64,000 nt of DNA. Source: Melampsora larici-populina 98AG31 (taxonomy: Eukaryota > Basidiomycota > Pucciniomycetes > Pucciniales > Melampsoraceae). The translations under genes and the position numbers were made by a program. The notes under the pieces were generated by a model. It saw only the letters and a list, made by a program, of their open reading frames with translations. It ran no database searches and had not been told where the DNA came from. The stretch is from the NCBI RefSeq assembly GCF_000204055.1, contig NW_006768837.1, forward strand, positions 63,020 to 127,019, read 5' to 3'. This document shows positions 23,835 to 34,438 of the stretch, in pieces (the stretch's first letter is position 1; every line of letters begins with the position of its first letter).

Positions 23835-24487
23835 GAGCCAGGTCGGTCCGACAGGTTGCCATTAGATAAAACCAACATACGGTCATCAGGCTCTTCTCGC
23901 GATAGCTACAGTGGCACCGAGCTGATAGGGTCCGGCAATCACCCGGCATACCCTGAGCAGCTGGATGATGGATCGGAGGTCATAACGCATGTAGGTAGTA
24001 GTCCAGTAATTGCTTAATGAATCCATGACTTCAAGGTAGAGTATCTGCTTCAAGACTTTCATGGTGTCAGATGATAATTTTCCTCATCCACTGATTTCTC
24101 CTTTTCTATAAATAGAGCTTAAAATTGAGTGCACACCCTGGCACGCCGCACATCGCACCTTGTGATCCATCCGGCTCATCAAACCGGTCTGAGTTAGCAA
24201 CCGCGGAGCTGCTCTTGAACTTGGTCTTTTAGCTTGCTGATCCTTTTGGCCATGCATGTTGACAATTGACTCGAGGCGTTAGATCAAGTTTTAGCGGTGC
24301 TCTCAACACAAGGAGCAACTGGATCGTTCGTAATGTACAGGAAAACTCAGATAGCCGCTCTCTTCTATTCTGGGATCCAGATCCTCCAATTTCAACTTCA
24401 TACTTGGGTTCGTTGGGTCCAGATCCTTCACGCAATCAAACCCGTGGCTGTTGGCATCGATCGCAAGCAGCTCTAAATTTTCAAATG

Positions 24488-24495
24488 TATAAATA
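24488..24495 (+). promoter_or_regulatory. TATA box of transporter copy 1
   Basis: TATAAATA 124 bp before the ATG, followed by CGGCGCC. The same arrangement is kept in copy 2 (TATAAAGA at 44157-44164). Confidence 0.55.
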
Positions 24496-24618
24496 CGGCG
24501 CCATTGCATGATAAAGGTTTGTACTCACCCCCATCTAACTGTTTCTCATTACTCATAATACTCAACAATCGTACAAAAGGATTTCAACTTCGACAACTTG
24601 ATTCAAGGAAAAACAAGT

Positions 24619-27517
24619 ATGGCCCAGATGGACCTAGCGTTCGCTCCAGCTTCGACTCGAGCGAAGCTTGTGGGTATTTTCATGGCAGGCTTTGCCGCAT
24701 TTGGAGGGTGGGTTTTGATTCATGCTTATCAATCAGGACAGCTTACTGAGAACGCATTCTTTGTGCATCTTCACAGTATCTTATCTGGATATGACACCGT
24801 ATGTCCTCAAGTAAATAGATGACATTTGTCTAGGTACTCATTTTCAGCCCTTGGCGCGGTTTATTCTAGGGTTATATCTCAGGAATAAAAGAAATGGAAT
24901 ATTGGTATGTGTTGCTCGAGCTACTTTCAAAAAATATCATTCATGTCACCGAGCACGAAATATAAAATGGCACGCACGAGTAAAACATTAACTGATGACT
25001 TATCTTGATCTTTGTAGGCTCCAGACATTTGGAGAACAAGATGAATCTGGAACCTATGTGGTCAGTGGATCTACAAAATTTTGCCTTCGTAATCAATAAA
25101 TGTTTGAAATTAACCCCTTGGATCGTTTCCAAACAGCTCTCAACGGCGAGCAATTCGCTTGTTACCTCCGTCATGTCGGTTGGAGCCTTTGTCGGAGCGA
25201 TACTAGCTTCTCCCTTGGGAGACATCCGTGCGACCTACTCTTCTGAATCTGATCAACATCTTGGAATTTTGACAAGTTTCCCCTCTTTTTCATTTTTCAG
25301 TTGGTCGACGATGGGGAGTCATCTTATCATGCGCAATTATCATTGTTGGTGTCACGCTACAAGCTACTTCTAGCACTATCACCATTTTTGCTGTTGGAAG
25401 GATCTTTTCTGGGATGGGCATTGGATTGGCATCTTGTTTAGTACCGATGTACCAATCCGAATGTGCCCCGTATGTCGTCATCCATCCTCTCTTATATCTG
25501 ATTTTCAATTGCTATTCTGACGTGGTTATTGGTCATTCTGATTCCAGAAAGTGGATCCGAGGTGCCATCGTGGCTTGTTATGTATGTTATCCCAAGATAA
25601 CCATAGACTTCAACATCTTGAGACTTATTGGGATACCTCACTCATATCTGCTTGGTCTGATTACTTTGTACAGCAATTGGCCATCACAATCGGTTTGTTA
25701 ATCGGTGCCTTGATGATTAACGCTACAAAAGACCGACCGGACATGGGCTCGTTCCGAATCCCAATTGTTCTTCAAGTTGAGTCACCATTTTCTCCACAAG
25801 TGACTTTGCCTGCGACCGAATCAAATAAAGTTGTGTTCTGTATGAGGAAATACCTAATTAATCATCTCATCTTAACAACAGTCTGGCTGGGCCGCTATTC
25901 TCGCTATTGGACTCTTCTGTCTTCCAGAATCCCCCAAATTCTTGATTCTGAAAGGAAAAAAACAACAAGCTAGAGCATCTCTGGCTCGATTGTCATCTCT
26001 GCCTATAGACTCACTACAAGTTTTAAGAGAATGTAACGAAGTGGCAGATTCATTGGGGATTGAACGAACAACGGCAACTGGAACTTATGCAGATTGTTTC
26101 AAATCGGGAAAAGGAAGGTATCGACTGAGAACATTATCAGGAATGGCCATCCAAATGCTTCAGCAAGCCTCTGGGTATGTACATATCCTCATCTGTTGGT
26201 ATCTTGTCAGGAAAACGGAATCGAAATACTGATTCTGTATCTATTTCTGATTAGGATCAACTTTATCACCTATTATGGAACTTCGTTAAGTCCAATTTCA
26301 ATTCCAATGTAACAATTCTTTTAGATTTTGACTCATCACAAACATTGCCAACTTACAGATTCTTCAAGAACAGTAACCTCAAGAATCCATTCATTATCAC
26401 CATCATCATCACTAGCGTATGTTGATTCTTGATTTTCTTAGCTTGGAATTGATGAAGAAGTCGGAATTTTTACTCAACTGTCTGATAAGTTCCTTGGGCC
26501 ATTTAGGTGAATGTGGCCATGACATTTCCAGGAATTTGGGCCGTAGATCGGATCGGTCGTAGAGGTCTACTCTTGTTGGGTGCAGTTGAGTCACGAGTTC
26601 ATCTTCGATAGAATGCGATACATACTGACAGAATTGAACAGGTGGTGATGTTTGTGTGTGCATTGCTGATCGCGATCCTAGGAGTAATCCCACCATCAAC
26701 AGACTTATCTGGGCAATATGCCCTCATTGCACTTGTGTGTATCTTCGTTGGAGGATTTGCAGCTACTTGGGTCAGTCCCAAGATCGATTGCCTACATCAT
26801 CATAGCTCTAGTTCTCAATACACTTCTTTTGTTACGTGAACTCTCGATATAGGGCCCTCTTGTGTGGTAAGCTCTTGTGTTACTTCAGTCACTGGATCCA
26901 TGAGGAGTCTAATAACTGATTGGCGATTTCTGAACACTCTGTCTCCCTTTCAGGGTTGTAACTAGTGAGATATTCCCGTTGGCAATAAGAGCAAAAGCTA
27001 TGTCTCTGTCGACGGCAGCCAGTTGGGGAACGTTAGCGAACTTTTACTGTAGTGTTTCTGGCTTGCGCTACATAAGCTGATGTTGATTTTCGTGACTTTG
27101 TGATGACTTCTGCAGCAACTTTGCCATTGGATTTGCAACACCATTCATGGTTGACGACGGGCCAGGGAAGGCAGGCTTAGGTTCCCGAGTATTTTTTATC
27201 TGGTCAAGCTGCTGCCTTCTCGGTGTGGTCTTCACCTTTTTCTGGTGAGTAACGAAACTTTTCAATTCAACCATCGATGCCGTCACACTGATAAGATACT
27301 CGCTCGCTACTTCATTTCTGACAAAAGTATTCCGGAAACAAAAGGCTTGTCACTCGAGCAGGTTGATGATGTCTATCAAAACAGTTCCATCGTTGGTTCT
27401 GATCGCTACCGTCGACGGTTATTGGCTGCTGGAAGTGCAGTCATGAACAGTCAGGACACAGTGGTAGCGCCTGATTGTGACATGAAACAATCTCACAAAA
27501 GCTATTCGCCAAAGTAA
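24619..27517 (+). CDS. MFS sugar (hexose) transporter, copy 1, 17 exons, 527 aa
   Basis: A sugar-porter family transporter of the plasma membrane, expected to carry hexoses with protons. Exons: 24619-24707, 24777-24798, 24870-24904, 25018-25060, 25137-25227, 25301-25469, 25548-25581, 25674-25775, 25882-26174, 26255-26284, 26359-26416, 26507-26584, 26642-26770, 26853-26866, 26954-27031, 27116-27244 and 27328-27517; all junctions are GT-AG, the phases close, and the total is 1584 nt. Signatures: GYDTGYISGIKEM after TM1, LGRRWG in loop 2-3, PESPKFL after TM6, a QQASGINF...YYG segment in TM7, DRIGRRG in loop 8-9, and IPETKGLSLEQ after TM12. Twelve hydrophobic segments are expected from the family. 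Exons as short as 14 and 22 nt make automatic models likely to fail. The gene appears intact; its near-twin lies at 44290-47168. Confidence 0.95.
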
Positions 27518-28340
27518 AAGGAATCTTACCAGGTCTCTTCTTTTCTCCCTTGATACCCTTGGTCTGTCAACACGCTTTGATCGAAAAAAAAATTCATGGT
27601 CCCATGTTCTATCTTTCTGAGGCTACAAGCTTGTAATTATTCTTTGTAGTAGAGTTTTTGTGTTACTCTGTACCGGTTGATTGTCCAGTTAGCAAATGCT
27701 ATAAGAGCTCATGTGAATCTTTCTTTCCAAAAAATGTCTCAGTTTCTCTTACATTTGAAGATGTTTTTTATTTTCCTTCTCACTGCGGATTTTGTCGAAA
27801 AATATTTTGATCAAAGCAATATAGGAAATTGCACCAATAGATCGCCTCGAATAAAAGATAATCACGTGTAATTGTATCCTTCTGTGTGAGGATAAGTGCA
27901 ATTTGTATCTATCATGGAAGATACATCGAAAGTTATTCGTGTTCAATAAAATGGGAAAAATAGCGGTGATGACATTATTTTTTGAAATCAACGAATTCAT
28001 CCAATATTACGAACCTTGTAGAGATGCATCCCGATGCATCGGAATTAATTTCTACGGCCCCCTCTGCGACCATTGCATAGCCCTTCCAGCCCTTGAGTCT
28101 CCTTTTTACTGCTGTAGCACACACATAACGTAAAGTATAACAGATTAGCCGCAATGGTTAGGCGTCACAATGAATAGAAATATTTATCTCACATTTTGGT
28201 CCGTTTGTTTTTGACTTTGAAACTGGATCCTTTGTCTGTGTCACGGCCACTGGACGTGGGTGGGCTTGTCTCTTGGTCATGGCTGTTGTGCAGGGGAAGT
28301 GTATATTTATTGAGGATAAAAATATCACAAGGTCAATAGT
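27518..28340. other. 3' flank of transporter copy 1
   Basis: AT-rich; shared with copy 2 up to about 28040 and unique after that. No gene seen. Confidence 0.5.
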
Positions 28341-29470
28341 ACGACCCTAGTCACATTCCATCCTTCCTTTGGGTTTGGATGACAATACTTCAATTTCATG
28401 TTCCGTCTCATCTTCTTGCTGTCCTTGTTCTGAATCAGGGGCAACCACAAATTTGGTACGGATAACCAACATCATTAGAGGCCAATCTTCTTTGGTGATG
28501 AAACAAATACACACCAAAATGTTAGATTTCATCTGAGACAGCGTCCCGCGCAAGCTCCTCAGCTGTCAAGACCTGAAAGGCTCTACTTTTCTTCTTGTAA
28601 ACTACAACCCAAACAAAGAATGGCACCACCGTCAGATCACATTTGCAAAGAAAGAAGACATGGGATCAAACCTTTCTTCCTGGGATTTGCCTCCTTTTTT
28701 TCCGCTTTGGAAGTATTTTCTTCTTTGGTGTTTCCATTGGAGGCAAACATATTCTCAATTTCTTTGGTGTGAGTGAGGTCAGAAGTGACTTGACACTGTC
28801 ATAAACAATGTGATTAACAATATGATTAGAATTCTAAAGAAAGTCAATTAGAAGTATCACTCACCTTTGCGGTTTTCATCCAAGACCAGAGCTTTAGCCA
28901 TCTGTTTGATGGTGTCCTTATCCCTTGTCAGTGTCTGAGAAAAAGGCATGTTGCCTTGGATCTCTGGATGAGATCTTGTGATTTTATAATTGGCCTCCTC
29001 AATAATGACACTTTCTTCATCTGTAGATTCCCGTGAATACATTGCCAAGCTTGTCTTTGGCAAAGGACCACCAATATCTTGTAAATCAGTACTTATCAAG
29101 CTTGTGTTACCACCATTCAACATCTGGTTATGATACCACACAGGCTCAGCAGTCAGGCCTTGGACTGTGTGTATGACCTTACACCAGAAATGAGCACTGT
29201 CCCAATACCCACGCATGCGCATCCAGTACCTAACCCCATAAACCTCAAACTGGTAAGGTAGATCACACTCAGCCATCATAGCATCCATGTCCAGCTTCTT
29301 GGCTTCAGAAACCAAGAAAGTCAAAATGTACAAATGGATGTATAACTGAGGAGGTGGCAGCTGTTCCCATGCAAGATGGTTCCTTTCAAAGAATGGTGGT
29401 AGGCCAGTATTGTCCTTTGTGCAGCGCTGGCAGTGTTGGTTAGACTGTCCTCAAATTCCAGTTTCCAACA
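28340..29470 (-). pseudogene. Transposon-type ORF remnant, unidentified
   Basis: On the minus strand an open segment (about 29440 to 28857) reads HCQRCTKDNTGLPPFFERNH, then a region with YQFEVYGVRYWMRMRGYW. GT-AG introns then lead to a Lys/Glu-rich exon (about 28798-28675) and to KKSRAFQVLTAEELARDAVS, ending in a stop at about 28533 with coding-like sequence continuing in another frame (EVLSSKPKG). The CxxC motif and lack of an intact frame suggest a decayed large transposon gene. I do not recognise the family. Confidence 0.4.
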
Positions 29471-29500
29471 TCCAAGTGGCCAGAAATTCAGGGGTTTGAC

Positions 29501-29526
29501 AAGGGTGCCACTATACTATACTGGTA
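29501..29526. repeat. 26-bp sequence repeated inverted at 20877-20902
   Basis: AAGGGTGCCACTATACTATA and the next six bases are the exact reverse complement of 20877-20902, 8.6 kb away. It is probably the end of a repeat family present in both places. Confidence 0.7.
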
Positions 29527-29748
29527 TGAGTATACACCACAGGCAGCTGGCACATGATGATCAGGTGAAATCTGACTCTGCCAACGAATCCCGGGCTGTT
29601 CACACGATGCCACATCTACTGGCTACACATGGAAGCCAGCGTGACCATCACCTGACATGACCTTGTGGCCACAAGGTGATGGCTCACCAGTTCATTAGGT
29701 GCCTGCTCACTTGATAAACAGGTGATGTGACTCCTATAACCAGGTAAG

Positions 29749-29973
29749 TGTTATGATCTCATTTTGGATCATTCTATAAGGCTATGCTTATACCTGTAAA
29801 GCCTGTTCTTATATACGTTGTTCTACGTCACTACTGTTGTACCTTTCTCTTCATGGTACAATCTATTCATTAGACCTCATCATCATCATCGACACAACCC
29901 CCAAGAGACAACCCCAATCCCTTACGCCCAATAGAGCTAGTCTCTGTACGTATAGACCATCTAGATCATATCA
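29749..29973 (+). repeat. 5' LTR of the 29.7-37.2 kb gypsy element
   Basis: TGTTATGATC...GATCATATCA, 225 bp, preceded by GTAAG. The sequence after it (CATTGTACCATCC) shows no TGG-starting tRNA-complementary primer site. Confidence 0.95.
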
Positions 29974-30154
29974 CATTGTACCATCCGCAAGTACAGACGC
30001 TAGAAATCGTGATTGAGAATTAACGTTATTCTGAAATTCTAATCATCTGATACAAACCTTATCGATACAAACCTCCGACACAAACCTTATATATTTGAAA
30101 CAAACTTCGGCACAATACAGAGACAACCTTCTGAAACAATCGATACAACAAATC

Positions 30155-30594
30155 AGGACCCTGGAATACACCCATGGAGGGTACTGACGGAGCATGATTT
30201 TCAGTTTTTTGCCTCTACACTACGCATCAGTGCCTCTATGAAGCTGCGGAGCACTTCAAAAGATGCGCATGGAGTAGGGCTATCAGATGAGACCAGACAG
30301 AGCCCGGCATCGTGTCTCACGGCGGCGTAAATCGCGATGGCGCAATTTTTTTTTCGACCTCCAAGGCCAAAAACCGACCCTCGATTTTTGGCCCTTTTTG
30401 GGGCGTTACATTGATATATCTTAGGTAATATTGGTGCTACCAGGCTGCGAGCTAGTGCATTTGAAAGCCTTCATTCTGGTGCATCTTTTGTGCTCCTGTA
30501 GGTATTGATAAAGTGCAGTTTAGTATCGAAAAACTACGTCAACAAAAGGTCGGTTTTTTCGTAAGTACCCTCCATGGGTGTATTCCAGGGTCCT
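30155..30594. mobile_element. hAT-type MITE, 440 bp, in the gypsy leader
   Basis: Inverted ends begin AGGACCCTGGAATACACCCA and pair for about 30 bp. The 8-bp duplication AACAAATC lies at 30147-30154 and 30595-30602. It is inserted between the 5' LTR and gag. Non-coding. Confidence 0.9.
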
Positions 30595-30764
30595 AACAAA
30601 TCACCTAATCTAACTTCTCACGTCTTCGCTGTATTCGCTTCTCATTCAAGAGACAAGCTTCTTCGATCACGACGAAGTACGGGATTCCTATTGACGACAA
30701 TCTAGTCTCGTCCAAAGCCGAAGATTCTACCTCATCTTGGCAAACAGCTCAAACGGTGAATAAG

Positions 30765-31805
30765 ATGGCTGATTTGGAATTGATCACGGCGCAGATCGCC
30801 GATCTCAATGCGCGTTTAACTTCTGAAACGGCATTGCGTTTAGAGGAGACTGCTCGACGTGAAGCAGCTGAAAGACGATTAGAGGAAGCTATCGCTAATC
30901 CTAGGGTGCATCCTGTGGCAGTAACCCCTTCTGCACCAGTTGCTCACATGGCCAAGATGGCCACTCCCGACAAATTTAGTGGTCAACGTGGAGCCAAAGC
31001 GGAGATGTTTATTCAACAAGTTTCGCTTTATGTCTTGACCAACGAACGATCCTTTCCCGCTGAAGCCAACAAGGTAGCTTTTGCGGTGTCTTACTTGACG
31101 GGAGATGCTAGTGTATGGGCGACGCCATTTGTTGGACGCATTCTAGGAGACAATAATGACGGACTCACGTTTAAAGCCTTCGTTGACACGTTCAAAGCGA
31201 CTTACTTTGATCCTCACCGAGTCAGCAAAGCGGAGAATGCTATCCGAGCTTTGTGGCAGACCAAGTCAGTATTGGACTATGCTACCCGATTCAACCAACT
31301 TGCTAGCATTATCAGTTGGGAGGATGCTACATTGATGAACAACTTCAAAGGTCATCTCAAACCGGAGATCACTGTTCATTTGATCAGGGATACTTCAACT
31401 ACTCTCGAACAACTTATTTGTGCTGCGATTGAGATCGATCACTTATTGCATCCCGATCGTGAAGGTGTTGCTTTATTTCATGACGGTGGAGATGATAAGA
31501 AGGCTGTGGTTCAAGTTGGTGGTGGTAGTGGGAGTCAACAGATGTTGAGAGCTGAAGATGCCATGGATTTGTCAACTGTTCGATTTAACATTTCTGGCAA
31601 GGAGTTTCAACGTCGCAAACTTGCCAACTTATGTTACTATTGCGGAAAACCTGGTCACTCTGCTTCTCGTTGCACTCAAATGAAAGCTGATAAGGACAAG
31701 AAAGCTGGATGGAAGAGCCAAATCTCGGACTCAATGGTTGGAAGTAGTGCTGGAAGTACTAAAGGAGGGGATGGAGAGTCGAAAAATGGCTCTGCTCAAG
31801 AGTGA
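30765..31805 (+). CDS. Gag of the 29.7-37.2 kb gypsy element, 346 aa
   Basis: ATG at 30765. The N-terminus is a Glu/Arg/Ala-rich coiled coil (residues about 1-45). A capsid-like region follows (KMATPDKFSGQRG through the STTLEQLICAAIEID segment). The C-terminal CCHC zinc knuckle is CYYCGKPGHSASRC. The frame appears intact. The stop overlaps the next open frame by 4 nt in the -1 frame. Confidence 0.9.
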   Translation: MADLELITAQIADLNARLTSETALRLEETARREAAERRLEEAIANPRVHPVAVTPSAPVAHMAKMATPDKFSGQRGAKAEMFIQQVSLYVLTNERSFPAEANKVAFAVSYLTGDASVWATPFVGRILGDNNDGLTFKAFVDTFKATYFDPHRVSKAENAIRALWQTKSVLDYATRFNQLASIISWEDATLMNNFKGHLKPEITVHLIRDTSTTLEQLICAAIEIDHLLHPDREGVALFHDGGDDKKAVVQVGGGSGSQQMLRAEDAMDLSTVRFNISGKEFQRRKLANLCYYCGKPGHSASRCTQMKADKDKKAGWKSQISDSMVGSSAGSTKGGDGESKNGSAQE

Positions 31806-32310
31806 AGGTTACGCCACACTTGAGCGACAATAGTGGTTGTATTTTGAACATTGGTGCAAATTATGTGTTAAGCAATTCAGATCCGAGAATTTTTAAGTGC
31901 ATCTTTGTTCGAGAACCCACTAACGTCGTAACCCATAAAGCTTTGTGCCTCCTTGACTGTGGCTCGACCCACAACGTCATAAGTCATAGGTACGTAGAGA
32001 AGGAAGGAATTGAGTTGAGAAAGCTGCCTCAATGGAGAGAAGTGACAGCATTTGATGGAAGGAAAAGTTTTATCAAATTCAAGGTGGAACTTATTATGGA
32101 GAATGAACATCAAGAAGAAGAATTTCAAGTTGCCGAATTGAAAGGTCATTACGATATCATTTTGGGAATGCCGTGGTTTAAGCGTCATGGGGAGTCAATT
32201 CAATGGAACAGTAATGCTGTAGCATCCATCACCTCTAATCCGCCCATTGTCCCTGCCCAGGAAGGTATCGTGGACAAAACTAGGAAAATTGAGGAGGGGA
32301 CTAATCCTAT

Positions 32311-32975
32311 AAGGGTTGTTACGTCCCTGCGATGTGAGTCTGACTGCATTAAACCCACTATTCAAAGAACTTTAACTGGCAAGTATCCCCAGTTGGAACA
32401 GATCAACGATGTCGAAGAACTTGAAGTCAAAGAAGATATGGACAATGAAGAAGAAACAACAAAAGTGTCACCTAATACGCATATGGCCGGCCACTTCGTG
32501 GAGAATGGAGGCCAAGCTAGTAACTGTGACCCGGGGGCTAATCATTTTATGGTTGTTACGCCCCCGCGATGTGAGTCTGACTGCACTGTTCCTGCTATCA
32601 TAAGAACTATCACTGGCAAGTATTCCAGTTTTGAACAGGACGAAGTCTCGGATCAATCGGAAGTTCAAGATAATCAAGTGTCACCCTATACGCCTATGGC
32701 CAGCCAATTCGCGGAGAATGGAGGCCAAGCTAGTAATTGTGACCCGGGGGCTAATCATTTTATGGTTGTTACGCCCCCGCGATGTGAGTCTGACTGCACT
32801 GTTCCTGCTATAATACGAACTATCACTGGCAAGTATTCCAGTTTTGAACAGGACAAAGCCTCGGATCAATCAAAAGTTCAAGATTCAGTGTCACCCTATG
32901 CGCCCACGGCCGGCCAATTCAAGGAGAATGGAGGCCAAACTAGCAATTGTGACCCGGGGGTAGCGGCTTTATGCC
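32311..32975 (+). repeat. Three tandem in-frame repeats (79, 71, about 70 residues)
   Basis: The starts at about 32314, 32551 and 32764 each encode VVT followed by RCESDC, then a T(I/L)TGKY motif and an ENGGQ.SNCDPG motif. The spacings of 237 and 213 nt are both multiples of 3. They lie between protease and RT. Confidence 0.9.
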
Positions 32976-33815
32976 CATCTGATTTAGAGCCCCCGCCGAG
33001 TGAGTCAGAATTCTTATATATACTAGATGATTTCGAGGATGTCCTAGCTAGCAGACACTTTCTCTCTGCAGCACGTATCAGCACCAACGACGAACAGCCG
33101 GTTAAGGTTGACAACGCGTCACCAGTGTGTATTGACGCTTTGAAATCATCATGGAGCAAGTCGGCACAATTAGCAGCTGCAGACCCAAAGCTACAGGAAG
33201 AGGTTTCCGCTGCCGATCTCGTGCCTGAAGAATATCATGAATTCTTACTCTCAACGACTTCCCCCACGCCGAAAATATGATTTCTGCGTGGATTTAATTG
33301 ATGGAGCTTCGCCCTTCGCAGGAAGGATCATTCCTTTATCGCCAGCTGAAAACGAGGCACTTGACAAGATGGTTGAGGAAGGTCTAGCTGCTGGCACAAT
33401 TCGTCGCTCAACGTCTCCTTGGGGAGCGCCAGTGCTCTTCACCGGAAAAAAGGATGGGAAGTTGTGACCATGCTTTGATTATTGAAAATTGAATGTGATG
33501 ACGGTTAAAGTAAAGTATCCATTACCTTTGACTATGGAGTTAGTGGATAGTTTGCTCGATGCTGAAGAGTTTACATCTTTGGATATGCGAAACGGTTATA
33601 GCAACTTGCGTATACGGGAGGAAGATGAAGCTAAGTTAGCTTTCATCTGTCGTGCTGGACAATTTGAACCATTGGTTATGCCATTCGGACCAACGGGAGC
33701 GCCAGGATATTTTCAATTTTTTATTCAAGATATTCTCAAGGATCGAATTGGTAAAGACGTGGCTGCATTCCTGGATGACATGATGGTGTATACTAAGAAA
33801 GGTATGGCGCATAAA

Positions 33816-34438
33816 CACTGTAAACATCATTCAACTTCCCCAATTTGGCAGAGGAAAATGATTAATAGTACAGTTTTTCATAAAAGAATCTAATACTGCA
33901 CACCTGGGCCATTTCACCCACACTACATATGTGCAGCAAGCTAAGTCAATAGTTGTCTATCATGTACATACAGGTCTGCTCAGTTTTTTGCCCATCAGAA
34001 TAAATAAATCACATGTTATACCACATGTAACTTTTTCGACTTTGAAATTTTTTTCCCAAAAATTCACTACATATAATTCTGTAGCTGCTCAGGCAATATT
34101 GTTGAAGCTATGTCTTAGTAACAGAAAGTGTGTTACATGCAGTTGAGTTGATGAGATCACACCAAAACATTGAGTCAGTGTATGTAGTCAATCTTTTGGA
34201 AGCTTTTTTCAATCTGAAAGAAGTTACAGCATGTATTACATATGAATAACTTGTCCTGATGAGCAGATAACTGAGCAGAACTGTATGTACATGATAACCA
34301 CATATTCACTGAGCCTGCTACACATATGTAGTGTGGGTGTTATGGCTCAGGTGTGGAGTGATAGACCATTTTATGACAAATCATACTCCCAATCATTTTT
34401 CCCTGCCCACTTGGGGAACCCGAATAATGTCTGCAGTG
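33816..34438. mobile_element. CACTG-ended MITE, 623 bp, inside RT
   Basis: Inverted ends CACTGTAAACATCATTC / GAATAATGTCTGCAGTG (imperfect), flanked by TAAA at 33812-33815 and 34439-34442. Removing it with one TAAA leaves the RT frame continuous. The interior is homologous to the 383-bp element at 16840. Confidence 0.85.

Larger units (their letters stand above)
23345..28040. repeat. Segmental duplication, unit 1 (partner 43265-47740)
   Basis: From about 23345 to about 28040 the sequence aligns by eye, in the same orientation, with about 43265-47740. It includes the promoter, all 17 exons and the introns of the transporter gene. Unit 1 is longer mainly because of a 294-bp MITE at 23541. The left limit is near ACACATGAGATGA and the right near TTGTAGAGATG. 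Confidence 0.85.

Noticed and set aside
25005..25373. Possible stop codon disrupting transporter copy 1 after the GTYV segment
   Set aside because: A GTCAGT donor at 25061 and an AACAG acceptor at 25136 remove it; the same intron exists in copies 2 and 3.
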